In this document: positions 22,115-32,014 of the stretch, one piece after another | Layout of the letters: each line of letters opens with the position of its first letter | Numbering within the stretch: the first letter of the stretch is position 1 | Source of the DNA: Hirsutella rhossiliensis | Taxonomy: Eukaryota > Ascomycota > Sordariomycetes > Hypocreales > Ophiocordycipitaceae | Direction: 5' to 3' | Assembly (NCBI RefSeq): GCF_020360975.1 | Contig: NW_025408685.1 | Location: 620,001-684,000 of the forward strand | DNA: 64,000 nt | Notes under the pieces: model-generated | The model's input: the letters and a program-made list of their open reading frames with translations, nothing else | Told to the model about the DNA's origin: nothing | Database searches by the model: none | Position numbers and translations under genes: made by a program

Positions 22115-23400
22115 ATGACTGATCTGGAGTATATGCCGCGTAGCGCGCAAACTCTCCACCGGATGCCGCTGCCTTCCATTCGCAGGACCCCTATCGACGA
22201 ATTCAACCGTTCCCAGCCGCTGCTAACGCTCGCGTTCCCTACCCTCTACCCTGACGGCAAGGCCGACTTCGTGGAGCCTCGCCTACGGAACATCACGTAC
22301 CAGGACTACCTTGGCCATGCGATGAGATGGCATGACGGACGTTTTGCCCGCCATAAGACGTGGCCTTTCGTCGCCCTCAACACGCTGTTACGTGCGCAGG
22401 TCCGAAAGCGAAGTGACTACTTCGTCAAGCAACGCGACAGCCGCCGTCAACCCCTTACACGCGCTGACCTAGAGGAAGCGATGGCTGAGCCTGACGAGCC
22501 AGAGGCTCAGGACCTGATCCAGTCGATCACGCGCCAAGCCGCGGTAATCAGGGGCACCCGGCCGTATTGGTATAAGCAAAGAAAGGAATTGGAAGCATAT
22601 GCCTACAATCTGGGCAGACCTGGCCTTTTCGTTACTGCAAGTGCGGCCGATTACCACTGGGAGTCCCTATATCGTCACATGCCTCGATTCCAAGAGTGGA
22701 AAGCAGCTCCTGAGGCGGCGCGCATGGTCCTGTCCCGGCAACTACTGCGAGACAACGCCCACATCGCCGCTTACCACTTCCATAAGCGTTATACGCTGTT
22801 TAGGACTACTGTCCTGAAGCAGAAGTTCAACCTAACGGACTTTTGGGGCCGTTACGAGTGGCAGGGCAGGGGTTCCAGTCACCACCACGGCCTATATTGG
22901 CTAAGTGGCCACCCAGACTTAGATCCTGACAACGATCAGTCCCGGGAGCAATTCGCCCGCATCTGGGGATATCACGTATCTGCTGTCAACCCAGAGCCTC
23001 AGCGAATACAGGCGCCTGGGAAGGGAATCCTGATCGGCAATCTATTGGAGCAGCCCCTTACGGTTCAGTTCCTATCAATGGTGGTCAACCGCGTGCAACG
23101 CCACCGCTGCAACAACTACTGTATGCAGCTCAATAAGCATACCAAGCAGGTGGAGTGCCGCTTTGGATTTCCTCACGGACAGCGCCTGCTAGCCTCCTTG
23201 ACAAGGTTCCTCATTCTAAGCACTGGAACTTCAGGGCGAGAGGAACGATGGCCAGATTAACCACTACAACCGCTTGCTTACCGTTGCGTGGCTAGCCAAT
23301 ACAGATGTTTCGCCCTGCACGAGCCTCCAGCAGGTAATCGATTACGCGGCCAAATACTGCTCCAAGTCGGAAAAGAAGAGCGAGTCTTTTGCCCAGATTG
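22115..23400 (+). pseudogene. Helitron-2 Rep (HUH nuclease) region
   Basis: ATG at 22115 only five bases after the previous stop, probably the same protein separated by a frame change. Contains TLAFPTLYPDGKADF, YQDYLGHAMRWHDGRFARH, FVTASAADYHW, then the HUH motif GRGSSHHHGLYWL (HHH near 22880-22888). The frame changes near 23210; the next frame has LTVAWLANTD and the tyrosine motif VIDYAAKYCSKSEKKS (Tyr codons near 23343 and 23355). Both catalytic motifs are therefore present but in different frames. Confidence 0.8.
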
Positions 23401-24215
23401 GGAGGCTTTGATGTCCCGGGTCAAGGACCACAACCCCTGATTTCCTTCACGTCAAAGCTCCTTAATCAGCTGGTTGCTGAGCGGGATTACTCGAAGCAGG
23501 AGGTCAGCCACTTGCTCCTCGGCCTGCCGTTACAGGAAGGCTCACGAACCTGCCTGTACGTTGACTGTCGTAATCCTGACAGGCATTCCCGCTCCTCCGT
23601 ATTGATGGCGATGAGGTTGACGAGGCCCCAACGTTTTCGAAAAGTACTGTCAACGCCCGGAAGCCCTAGCGGACCTAAACTACGTCTCCTTCCTGAAGTG
23701 CTGGAATTTCCGCCCTAGGGACCCTTCCAAGTGGAAGCAATGGCAGCCAGGCAACGTTAACGGTAGGCCTCGTGTGCTGGTTTACTTTCCTCGCTATCAG
23801 GCTGCTCCAGAAGGCCAACAGTGGCTAGATTACTGCCGTGCAAAGCTAACATTAAACCACCCACATCGGCGGGTTGATGATCTCTCACATTTGATGGCCA
23901 GCTTTTGGTTCTCACGCTGAGGCCTTCTCCTATTGTTGGCAGCACCACAGTCATGGTGATGACCATTACGGTCGGCCAAAAGAGGCTCGATTACAGCCTC
24001 AAGATGATCAATACGAGGCTCTGCCTGTGGAGGAAGAATTTGATGACGAAGACTGGATTCGCCTCGCCGCCCTTTACCTGACAACCCCTTACCCAGGAGG
24101 ATCTTGACCTACTTGGCCGCCGCGATATCGACGTCAATTACGACTGGACACGGCATGTGGGTACTTATCCGGAACTTCGAGACGGCTACTGAAAGACCTT
24201 ATCGCTAGCCACCCC

Positions 24216-25671
24216 ATGGCCAACGATGTCGAGGTCCTTGGCCCTCACTGGCGTAATACGCTGAACCCACAACAACGGCTCGTGTACGACACATTCATGG
24301 GTCACTTCCAGGCGCAAAATCCTACTCAAATCCTTCTCCACGTTGATGGCGGTGGTGGCACAGGCAAGTCATTCCTTATCAAGGTGCTTTCTTCCCATCT
24401 TCAAGCAGCCGCCCTACCGAATTCTAGCCCTATTTGCCGCGTGGCGCCAACAGGCGTTGCGAGTAACCAGATACAAGGCAGCACCATTCATTCGTTGCTA
24501 CGCCTCCCAGTAGGTGGTACTTTACCGACCTTCCCCAGCCGACGCAGCCGCCCTTCAGTCCCGCCTACGGCACGTCAAATACCTCGTTATCGATGAAAAG
24601 AGCATGCTAGGGCTTGAGCAGCTCGCGCGGATCGATTCCCGTCTGCGGCAGGCCTTTCCACAGCGTAGCCTCGAGTTCTTCGGTGGTGTGAGCGTCTTGC
24701 TTGTGGGCGATTTCTTCCAGTTACCACCAGTCCGACAGAAGCCCCTGTATTCGACTAGCACCAGCCTGTCTTCGTTGGAAAGGAGAGGGCAGGTGGCCTA
24801 CCGGCTATTTGACCGCACCGTCTTCCTGACCACGGTACAGCGCCAGGTTGGTGATGACCAGGCCCAGTTCCGTCAGGCGTTACAGGAACTGCGTGAAGTC
24901 AAGTTATCTATACCATCCTGGAACCTCCTTAGCAATCGGGTACAGGCCAGGTTGACGCAGAGCGAGGTTGACGGCTTCAGGACCGCTTTGCGAGTGTATT
25001 CTACAAAGGCCCGGGTCAACCAATACAACCACGAGCATATGGTGCACCTCAACGCCCCGGCAATACAGGTCGAGGCAAAGAATCAAGGCAACGGCGCGGG
25101 ACAGGCATCAAGCGACAGTGCTGGCAACCTATCTAACAAGTTCCCTGTTGCTAAGGGCACCAGGGTGATGCTCACGACTAATCTGTGGCAGCCAGCTGGC
25201 CTAGTTAACGGTGCTCAGGGTACTGTATACGATATCGCCTGGAACGCAGGCGCCGACCCGTTGGAAGACCCCCCAGCCGTTATTATGGTGGACTTTGATA
25301 GCTACGACGGACCGCCGTATCTAACAACTAACGAGGGCAGGAAAATCTCACCCATCCTCCCAGTCAGGCGAGACTTCCTTGTGGGCAACGAGACCTGCGC
25401 TCGCACGCAGTTTCCCCTGATGGTGGCGTTTGCTATCACTGTTCACAAATGCCAGAGCCTAACGAAGGATCAAATAGTTACTGATCTCGCTACACGCGAC
25501 TTCCAGGCCGGCATTAGCTATGTTGCTGTCTCACGGGTTACGTCGCTGCAAGGCTTACTCCTTGAGGTGCCTTTCGATCGTCAGAGCCTCTATAACCACA
25601 CGCCGACGGAAGGTTTACACGCCTGCGTTTCCTACGTACCGCGTTCACGACTAACTATAAGGCAGGGATGA
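24216..25671 (+). pseudogene. Helitron-2 PIF1-like helicase region
   Basis: Walker A GGGGTGKSFLIKVL (24350-24390), APTGVASNQIQGSTIHSLL, one frame change near 24550, Walker B LVIDEKSMLG (24584-24612), LLVGDFFQLPPV, then ATKARV-like and VAKGTRVMLTTNLWQPAGLVNG, and the C-terminal FAITVHKCQSLT and ISYVAVSRVTSLQGLLLE, the last helicase motifs. The 1.15-kb segment after 24514 is open throughout. In Helitrons this domain unwinds the donor strand. The stretch 23400-24200 between Rep and helicase is open only in short pieces. Confidence 0.85.
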
Positions 25672-25925
25672 AGATGCGCCTCGCTGACCAACAACGGCGT
25701 CAGGGTCAACAGCTGACCGACCCACCATATCCACCACGCTACCTTGACTAAACGGCATGTTCCTCTAAGCTGCGGGAAAGGAGGTTCGATATATAGTATA
25801 TAGTTATAGTTAGGTTGGGCCTGTTGGGAAGCAGCAGAGAGACTCCTAACTATCAGTCAATTCCCTCAGTGCAGGTTTGAAGCGGTTTGAACAGCTGGTG
25901 TGCCGCGGCAGGCGAATGGGGGGTT

Positions 25926-26024
25926 CTAGGGGGTCTCCCCCTAGGAAAGTGAATTGCAGGTTACGATATTTACCCTTCGGGCTGGATATTCAGCCGTTAA
26001 GCCCCTTGCCTTGGCAACTTAACG
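25926..26024 (+). other. Hairpins in the Helitron-2 3' tail
   Basis: Three consecutive inverted repeats: a 19-base palindrome CTAGGGGGTCTCCCCCTAG (25926-25944); GGCTG-gatatt-CAGCC (25980-25995); and CGTTAAG...TTGCC-TT-GGCAA...CTTAACG (25995-26024). Helitron 3' ends carry a hairpin shortly before the terminus, so one of these is a reasonable terminator hairpin. Which one, and the exact end base, cannot be decided here. Confidence 0.5.
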
Positions 26025-26195
26025 GGTGTTCGAAGTATTTTATGAAGAAATCTCACCCAAGCCGAAGCGTCAGCAGCTCAGGGGCAGATTGACAATTGGA
26101 CCAATCATCCATTCTGACAAGAGTCCCTTGCTGTTATGAACGCGACGCGCTCGTGTCTGAACCTGGCGTCCACGCGTTCATGAGTAAGGGGGAAA

Positions 26196-28483
26196 GTGAC
26201 TCAATCATCGTGCCGCAATCGGGATGTTTGTAACGCCTCTCATATTATCCCACTCTTCTTAGATGGGCGACTATCTCGATTCTTTGCCTTCTGCAGGCCC
26301 CAAGGCAGTCGAGAATGGGAAACATTTCCATGGCAGCACTTTCGCGGCTACACCAAATCCCAACGCGCCGGCAAGCTCAAGTCGTGGATTTGGCGCTTTG
26401 GGTTTGACATTGAGCATCAAGACAACGGGGACAATAGGCTGTGGGTATGCGGGACCTGTTCGGTCAAGAAATCGCCCCAAGGACCCCAAGCTTTGCAGCG
26501 AAGGGAACGACAAATATCGAGCGCCATCTGCACGATGCGCACCGCATTTCTGGGCCGTTGGAAACGTCTGCCGAAAGGTACGACAACAAAGAAGCGCTCT
26601 ATCGCACAGTTCTTCGAGCTCGACGCAAACGACGGCAAAGAGCAGGCCTTGATCAACACGCTCAAGAATCACTTTGATAAGAATGTGTTCCAATCACTCC
26701 TACTTGCTTGGATCACCGAGTCAAATGTTGCCTTTCGCGCCATCGAAGCCCCTCGATTCCGTTCTCTGCTCGACTATCTCAATCCTTCAATTGGCCTGAC
26801 CCAGTCACACATGACTCACACGACCATTCGGTCCAGGCTTTTCGAAGAGTATCACCAATACAAGGGCGTTGTGGTGAAGGAATTGAAAGAGTGCCCCGGC
26901 CGTATCCATCTTGCGTTTGACGGCTGGAGATCGCCCAATCGGCACGCTGTGTACGGGATTGCTGCGTTCTACCTGTCCAAGGAAAAGCGCCCACAAAAAA
27001 TACTTCTCGGAATGCCTGAGTTGCGGCAGTCCCATACTGGAGAGAACATCGCTTCTCAGGTGGCAGAAGTCATCACCTCGTTCGAGATACAGGATAAGAT
27101 TGGCTACTTCACGTTGGATAACGCGGAGAACAACGACACCGCGATGAGGGCCCTGGGTGACCAATTCAGTTTCGATGGGAGGCAAAGAAGGGTCCGCTGC
27201 TTTGGACATATTATCAACCTTGTAGCGAAAGCACTGCTCTTTGGAAAAGACGACGAGGTCTTCGATTCAGAAGATCGTACCAATATTCTCGACCTGGCTC
27301 AGCACAACCTTTGGCGAAAAAAAGGTCCGATCGGCAAACTCCACAATCTCGTCCATTGATTCATCGATCCGACAGGCTGACCTATCTACTACGGAGCCTG
27401 CAGGAGAAGAAGGATGGTACGAAAAGGCCGGTCGACGTTGTGACCGATAACATGACGCGCTGGCTGTCTCATTACAAAATGATGGATCGGGCTCTTCTCC
27501 TTCGCGAATTTCTCGACGACCTTGTCGCGATCGAACGGTTCGAGCACAGCAGAGGCAGGTCGAGAAGTAGAGCCAGGCCTGCGTGTATACGAGATGAGGA
27601 TTTACTGACGGAGAACGATTGGATGGTGATCAGCAATTTCGAGATGTCCTGAGACATTTTGCCAATGCTCTCAAGGCACTTGAAGGAGACGCGCAAGTCC
27701 GTGTCCGCAAAGACGGGAAGCTCATAGCCTATGGAACCGCATGGGATATCATCCAGGCGTTCGAATATCTTCTGGAGAAGCTTGAAGAAGCCAAAACGAT
27801 GGCCAGAGACCTGCCGGATTCTGGCCACTTCGCAATCAACGTCGAATTGGGTTGGAAAAATTGGATAAGTACTACGCGAAACTCATCGAGTGTCCGATAT
27901 ACTACTCGGCCATCGCTCTGCATCCTGCCTTGCGGTTACAGTGGTTCGAAGAAGCTTGGGCTCATCGACCCGAATGGGTCACGGAAGCCCGGCGGATCGT
28001 CCGAGCCATCTGGGAAAGTGACTATAAGTCGCTGAACGTCGAGGAGGAGGGTCCAGCCACTGCTGTGGAGAATTTCCAGCCACCCGACGATCTGGACGAT
28101 TTCCAAAAGTTTCGAATGAGGCACAGGGTGCAATCGAGCCATATCACGAATGGTGATTACCGGCTGCCGACGCGCCCTATCGCCGACGAGTTGGATCGTT
28201 GGACCGTCGATATCGGGGCAGACGACGGGAGATCAATGATCCATTTCAGTACTGGAAACTCAAAGAGGCGACATATCCGCGGCTGGCGCGGATGGCTTTC
28301 GATATGCTATCCGTCCCGCCCATGTCTGCCGAGTGCGAAAGGGCGTTTTCATTTGCTGGACTGATGGTTACCCGGCTGCGCAGGAGACTTGAGGTGAAGA
28401 CCATCAGCGCCGCACAGTCCATCCGGTCTTGGCTGAACGCGGGATTAATACACAACTACCAGGAGTCGTTGATCCATCGGTAG
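26196..28483 (+). pseudogene. hAT-1 transposase (BED finger to dimerisation domain)
   Basis: hAT-family cut-and-paste transposase. BED-type zinc finger near the start, split over two frames (LWVCGTC in one, NIERHLHDAHRISG in the other, about 26445-26560). The RNase H-like core follows: HLAFDGWRSPNRHAVYGIAAFY (first Asp region), IGYFTLDNAENNDTAM (second Asp), RRVRCFGHIINLVAKALLFG, then C-terminal FQYWKLKEATYPRLARMAFD and the dimerisation motif VPPMSAECERAFSFAGLMVT. The frame is open from the codon at 26196 (a GTG) to 27359 and then breaks four times. It is the only transposase that fits the hAT-1 ends. Confidence 0.85.
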
Positions 28484-28569
28484 ACGACAACGCCTTCGTG
28501 GAGGCCGCAGAGGATAATTCTGAGAAAGGGGAGGACGGGCCAGAGGACTTTGTCGTTATCTCCGAATAG

Positions 28570-28718
28570 CATATTGACAACCGTCAACGCCAGCAATCCA
28601 CGCAATCCACGCAATTGAGATTCAGATTGCTCAACGCAATCGAGGATTTGATGATTTAAGCTGGCAATCCACGCAATCCCGTCACTCGGTTGCGTTGATT
28701 GCGTGGTTTGCCACCCTG
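28570..28718 (-). repeat. hAT-1 right terminal/subterminal region
   Basis: Read on minus it begins CAGGGTGGCAAACCACGCAA and carries repeated GGATTGCGTGGATTGC units ending in GTTGACGGTTGTC. The left end has CCGTTGACGG at the corresponding inner position. The following 8 bp (28719-28726) are GGATAGAG, matching 1938-1945. Confidence 0.8.
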
Positions 28719-29583
28719 GGATAGAGTCACTAGCAAGATCCATTAGGTCCGGCAGTGGCGAACTTTCGAATTGATCAACCTCGATACGCTCCTTTTTGAC
28801 ACGATGAGGCGTGTCTATCGCATCAGGAGACGCATTTCTCTTCCTTTTCCCGCGGGACTTCGAGCTCGCATGGACATTGCGATCTTGTTCCCTATGAGAT
28901 GTTCCGTTCTTCGTTTTCCGTTTCGAATCACTAATAGACTTCGAGGCCGCACGAAGGTTAGGGTCTTCAACCTGAAAGCTGATCCAGACGACGATATGAC
29001 CCTCGTCGACTGACCAACTCTTACGAGCCTTGGGAGAGTCTATAGCGTGCTGGAAAAAGAGGTCGTAAATAGTAACTTCAGGATTATCCAGTGGGATCCT
29101 CCTTAATCCTCTCTGCTTTTGTCAACTATTCCCAATCTCCCAACGCACATTATCCTGGAAGTTGCTCTCAAACTGTGGTCGGACGTATTTTATAACCCAT
29201 TCATCCACAGTCATTGAGAGACAATCGGAATACTCGTTGTGTGGGAGGGGATCGAGATCGACGCTACCTATACTGGCTCGTTAGTTACCAAGCGAAGGAG
29301 GCGCGTTTTCTTGTATTTTACCAATCTCATCCTGCTTCCGCGGAATAAAGAAGCTAGCGTACTGCTCCCCACGGCAGAGGATACCGTTAATACGGATTGG
29401 CAGCCCGAGTGGATGTTCGTAAGGGTCTTCTCTCTCTCTCGTCCTACAGGACGCAGTGGCTTCTTCAGCAGCCGATAAACGGGTAAGGTGCTGTAATGGG
29501 TTCAAGCAGCCGCACTCCCACCTCTCTTCTCCAACAGACTTGTCCAAGAACCAAACCGAATGCTCGCGCTCGGTTATGCCCAA
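28719..29583 (-). pseudogene. 5' part of the gene split by hAT-1, unrecognised
   Basis: Starts with MGITEREHSVWFLDKSVGEE at 29583. A likely 54-nt intron (GTAAAA donor, CTAAC branch, TATAG acceptor, about 29262-29315) joins YASFFIPRKQDEI to GSVDLDPLPHNEYSDCLSM. One in-frame TGA follows near 29126 (after VRWEIGNS); the frame then stays open through VTIYDLFFQHAIDSPKARKS and a basic Ser/Lys-rich region (KSRGKRKRNASP) to DLASDSI at the hAT junction. The rest of the protein lies at 1768-1937. No family recognised; the lysine/arginine patch suggests a nuclear or nucleic-acid-associated protein, which is only a guess. Confidence 0.6.
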
Positions 29584-29834
29584 CTCTCGTCCCGTTCCTC
29601 AAGGCATTGGCGGACCCTGAAAGGGGCCGGTCTCCTGTGATACCGATGTTGTTGCACTGTCACACTGGCACATCAGTATATACAAGCCTCACCAACCTTC
29701 CTTTTGCCTACGCTTTACACAGCCACAACCCAACAGCTGGGTTATTCATTCACTTCCACTGCTCTTCTATCTATATAAGATCATCTACACTCCCTCTCTA
29801 GATAGAAGAATTAAGAGCTTTATTCCACTCAAGA

Positions 29835-30113
29835 TTAATGCTTGCTGCCCATCTCGTACTGCAATAGATGTCGTAGCTGCTGCATTGTATCGGCTGCTTG
29901 TTCGAACCGTGTTTCTGGTGGAAGCAGACTAACAAACGCTGGGTTGACTGCCTCACGAAGCTTGAGCTGTTCTGCTAGCATCTTCTTAACGGCAGGCGCG
30001 TGGGTAACCGGGAAGATCATCACATCGTCACAACAGCCCCCGCTGCCGCTGCAAGCGTTGTCGTCATCGCCGCCTCTTACGGAGCCCTCGCCGTCATCGT
30101 CGCCGCCGGGCAC
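29835..30113 (-). CDS. Small hypothetical ORF with acidic Gly/Asp-rich start
   Basis: 92 codons, MPGGDDDGEGSVRGGDDDNA to YEMGSKH. The first third is low complexity; the rest (IFPVTHAPAVKKMLAEQLKL, PETRFEQAADTMQQLRHLLQ) looks helical. The ORF is probably the 3' end of something longer because minus-strand coding-like sequence continues upstream. No family recognised. It may belong with the gene at 28719-29583, but a stop and about 250 bp separate them. Confidence 0.3.
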   Translation of the reverse strand: MPGGDDDGEGSVRGGDDDNACSGSGGCCDDVMIFPVTHAPAVKKMLAEQLKLREAVNPAFVSLLPPETRFEQAADTMQQLRHLLQYEMGSKH

Positions 30114-30229
30114 GCCTACGCCCCATGAGCCAGGCTGGAAGAGGCTTGAGGCTATTATTCGAGATAGCTACACTAAACAAGCATCAACTAAGGATCCAAT
30201 TAATATATAAATTAGCTATGTAGCTAATC

Positions 30230-30570
30230 TAGTAGGGATAAGGGAGAAGAATTAGGCAAGGGGGTTATATAGGGCAAAGGAGGGCAGCCACCCACTTCAA
30301 CAGCAACACATGCATGCCTCAACGCTATGCAATTGCGCACAACGCTTAGAATTCATATCATCAAATGCTTCATATAATATAATTCAATCGCTCTACACGC
30401 TGCACTAATTTTTATTGGGCTTAGACAGGCGTGGAATGTGCGGGCTGACTTTTGCAGGCAATTGCCCGCATAAGCTGCGTCCACGGGTTTGGGGCGCGTC
30501 CACACATTAGCTCCCCAACTAAGGGGGGGCTTGTCCCCTTAGTGGCTCCCGAAGGGCCCCGCCAACGGGT
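30230..30570. other. Gene-free AT-rich to GC-rich spacer left of copia
   Basis: No ORF worth calling. Contains the palindrome TTAGCTATGTAGCTAA near 30211 and a strong hairpin ACTAAGGGGGGGCTTGTCCCCTTAGT-like at about 30518-30543 (arms CTAAGGGG / CCCCTTAG). It is the flank into which LINE-B ended and into which copia then inserted. Confidence 0.4.
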
Positions 30571-30575
30571 AGTAG

Positions 30576-30774
30576 TGTTGGATCCACCTGTGCACTAGGC
30601 ACCGATCGCGCACGTATAACTAATCGACCGCGCTAGTCACGTGCGAGTAAGAGGTGAGACACAGGGAGGAAGGTCTTTGCACACAGTTTGTATGGGACAC
30701 GTTTCCTAGTTACACAAGATATAACCAATTGAACCAGTTCGAATAACCTCACTGCAGTGAAGAGCCTGTCCACA
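30576..30774 (+). repeat. Copia 5' LTR
   Basis: 199-bp LTR, TG...CA ends, preceded by AGTAG. Identical apart from one C to the 3' LTR and nearly identical to the solo LTR at 47912-48111. The bases just after it (CTGATCAGTGTCGCC) are where a primer-binding site should lie; I do not recognise the tRNA. Confidence 0.95.
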
Positions 30775-31041
30775 CTGATCAGTGTCGCCCGGCAAAGGTG
30801 ACACAGAACAGCAAGACGGAAGAGAGCTAACCTATCGTCACGCTCTGCAAAGCGAGCTCCTGACGGTAGGATAGTTGCTACAACGCGCGGATTGCTACGA
30901 AGACTCTGCATCAGAGCCCACTCTAGTTATCCAACCGTGCCTAAGCTTTGCTGTCATCAGCGACCCTTAGGCGTGCCCTATCGCACATTGATAACCTCAT
31001 TGACACCCTGTGCCCTGTTTCTCAGCACACAGCCTGTCAAT

Positions 31042-32014
31042 ATGTCTGACAATTCATCTGCCGCACTAGCCCCGGCAACAGCCCAGGATACCCCGGCCAA
31101 CGTGTCTCTCGAAGACAGGCAACTCGTTGAACGGAACCTGACGATCGTGGAGCTCCTTCACTCCCGATCAGGCATTTCGACGCGGATTTCCTCAACGAAC
31201 CTATCACCCAGAGCTCCTCCCTTGTCCACCGCAACAGCTTCTTCTTAGGCTGTGTGGCAACATACACGGTGGATAAACGTAACCACGGAATTGCCCTGCT
31301 TGGGGATCTGTATAACGACTTCACGGGATGGAGCTATGATGACTTCGAACTAATCAACCCACGCCTTAGATCAAGACTCCGGACGCTTCTCAGAATTAGG
31401 GATCTATATGGGCAAGGCCAACTCTAGCATCTCTCGAGCTTTATGTGGCCTTCTAACAAGTAACGAACTTCCTGAATGGGATGAGAACGAGTTGCTTGGT
31501 CAAGAGGTTGCTGAAAACACCGTGGCATATAAGGTGAAACAGAAGCTGCTCCAAGGAACTGTTAAAGCGGCTATATCGTCACCGGCACCGGTAGTAATCC
31601 AGCAGCCAACTATTACCCGACCGGCGGAACCGGAATCCTCAGATCATTGAGACCCATCAACCCGCTCAGCAAGAGCCTCAGCATCAATGGCGCGAATCCC
31701 TCGGTATCAGCAGACGCTCCCGTACGGACTACCAACTTCCGAGATGCATACACGAGCATTCCACCTGTTCGATTCGAGAACGAGGAAGTTGAGGCCGATC
31801 TCACGATTAGATTCATTAAGATATGGGACAAGAAACTAGCCTATACCGGCGAACCATACGATATCTTCGATGACAAGATCCGGAAATTCATGAGCGTGTG
31901 CCGTCAAGCAAACATTCCTCCGTCTAAATTCCATGGTGTTTTCCTTCGATTCTGGCCAAGGAAGCTCAGTCCTTCTTTCTACACGAAATCAGCACTGATT
32001 TAACCTTCGCTGAG
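31042..32014 (+). pseudogene. Copia gag, frameshifted
   Basis: ATG at 31042 (MSDNSSAALAPATAQDTPAN). After about 31165 the reading frame moves, giving HFDADFLNEPITQSSS and SFFLGCVATYTVDK in a second frame. Further pieces follow at 31408-31650 (ALCGLLTSNELPEWDENELL) and 31647-32003 (FENEEVEADLTIRFIKIWDK, LAYTGEPYDIFDDKIRKFMS). Capsid-type protein; in the family it packages the RNA. Three shifts break it. The zinc knuckle is encoded in the next open stretch. Confidence 0.8.

Larger units (their letters stand above)
20713..26024 (+). mobile_element. Helitron-2, rolling-circle transposon (plus)
   Basis: Plus-strand Helitron coding region from the ATG at 20713 to the stop near 25671, followed by a 3' non-coding tail with several hairpins. 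The order is Cys-cluster N-terminus, DUF6570-like part, Helitron-like N/HUH Rep, PIF1 helicase. It is less broken than Helitron-1 but still has shifts near 21375, 23250-24200 and 24560. It shares the string CCCTTCGGGCTG in its tail with Helitron-1, although the coding regions are clearly diverged. It lies within hAT-1, just left of the hAT transposase. Confidence 0.85.
1946..28718. mobile_element. hAT-1 element, stretched to 26.8 kb by nested insertions
   Basis: The left end starts CAGGCTGGCAAACCACTCAA and the right end, read on minus, starts CAGGGTGGCAAACCACGCAA; the first 22 bases differ at 2 positions. Both outer flanks carry GGATAGAG (1938-1945 and 28719-28726), the 8-bp duplication expected of hAT elements. 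The transposase lies at the right (26196-28483). Subtracting the LINE, the Fot1 and the two Helitron regions leaves about 3 kb, the normal size of a fungal hAT. The subterminal regions on both sides are rich in CAATC/GATTG and TTGA repeats and share GTTGACGG. I infer a normal hAT that later became a nest for other elements. Confidence 0.82.

Noticed and set aside
1946..28718. Starship-type giant element
   Set aside because: Size would fit a small one, but no DUF3435 captain recombinase is seen at either end, and the ends and 8-bp duplication are those of a hAT. The only tyrosine-recombinase-like gene (45.2 kb) lies outside.
29835..30210. Signal of a full gene on plus (122 codons, SPSSSPPGTPTPH)
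   Set aside because: It is the complement of the acidic Gly/Asp stretch on minus; low-complexity composition on either strand makes coding evidence weak.
30571..30580. LINE-B 3' end at a (CTAAA)n tail with its own target duplication
   Set aside because: The tail reads ACTACT next to the copia duplication and no repeat of the 5' flank (GCGCTATGCAG) is found on the 3' side, so LINE-B's duplication cannot be shown.
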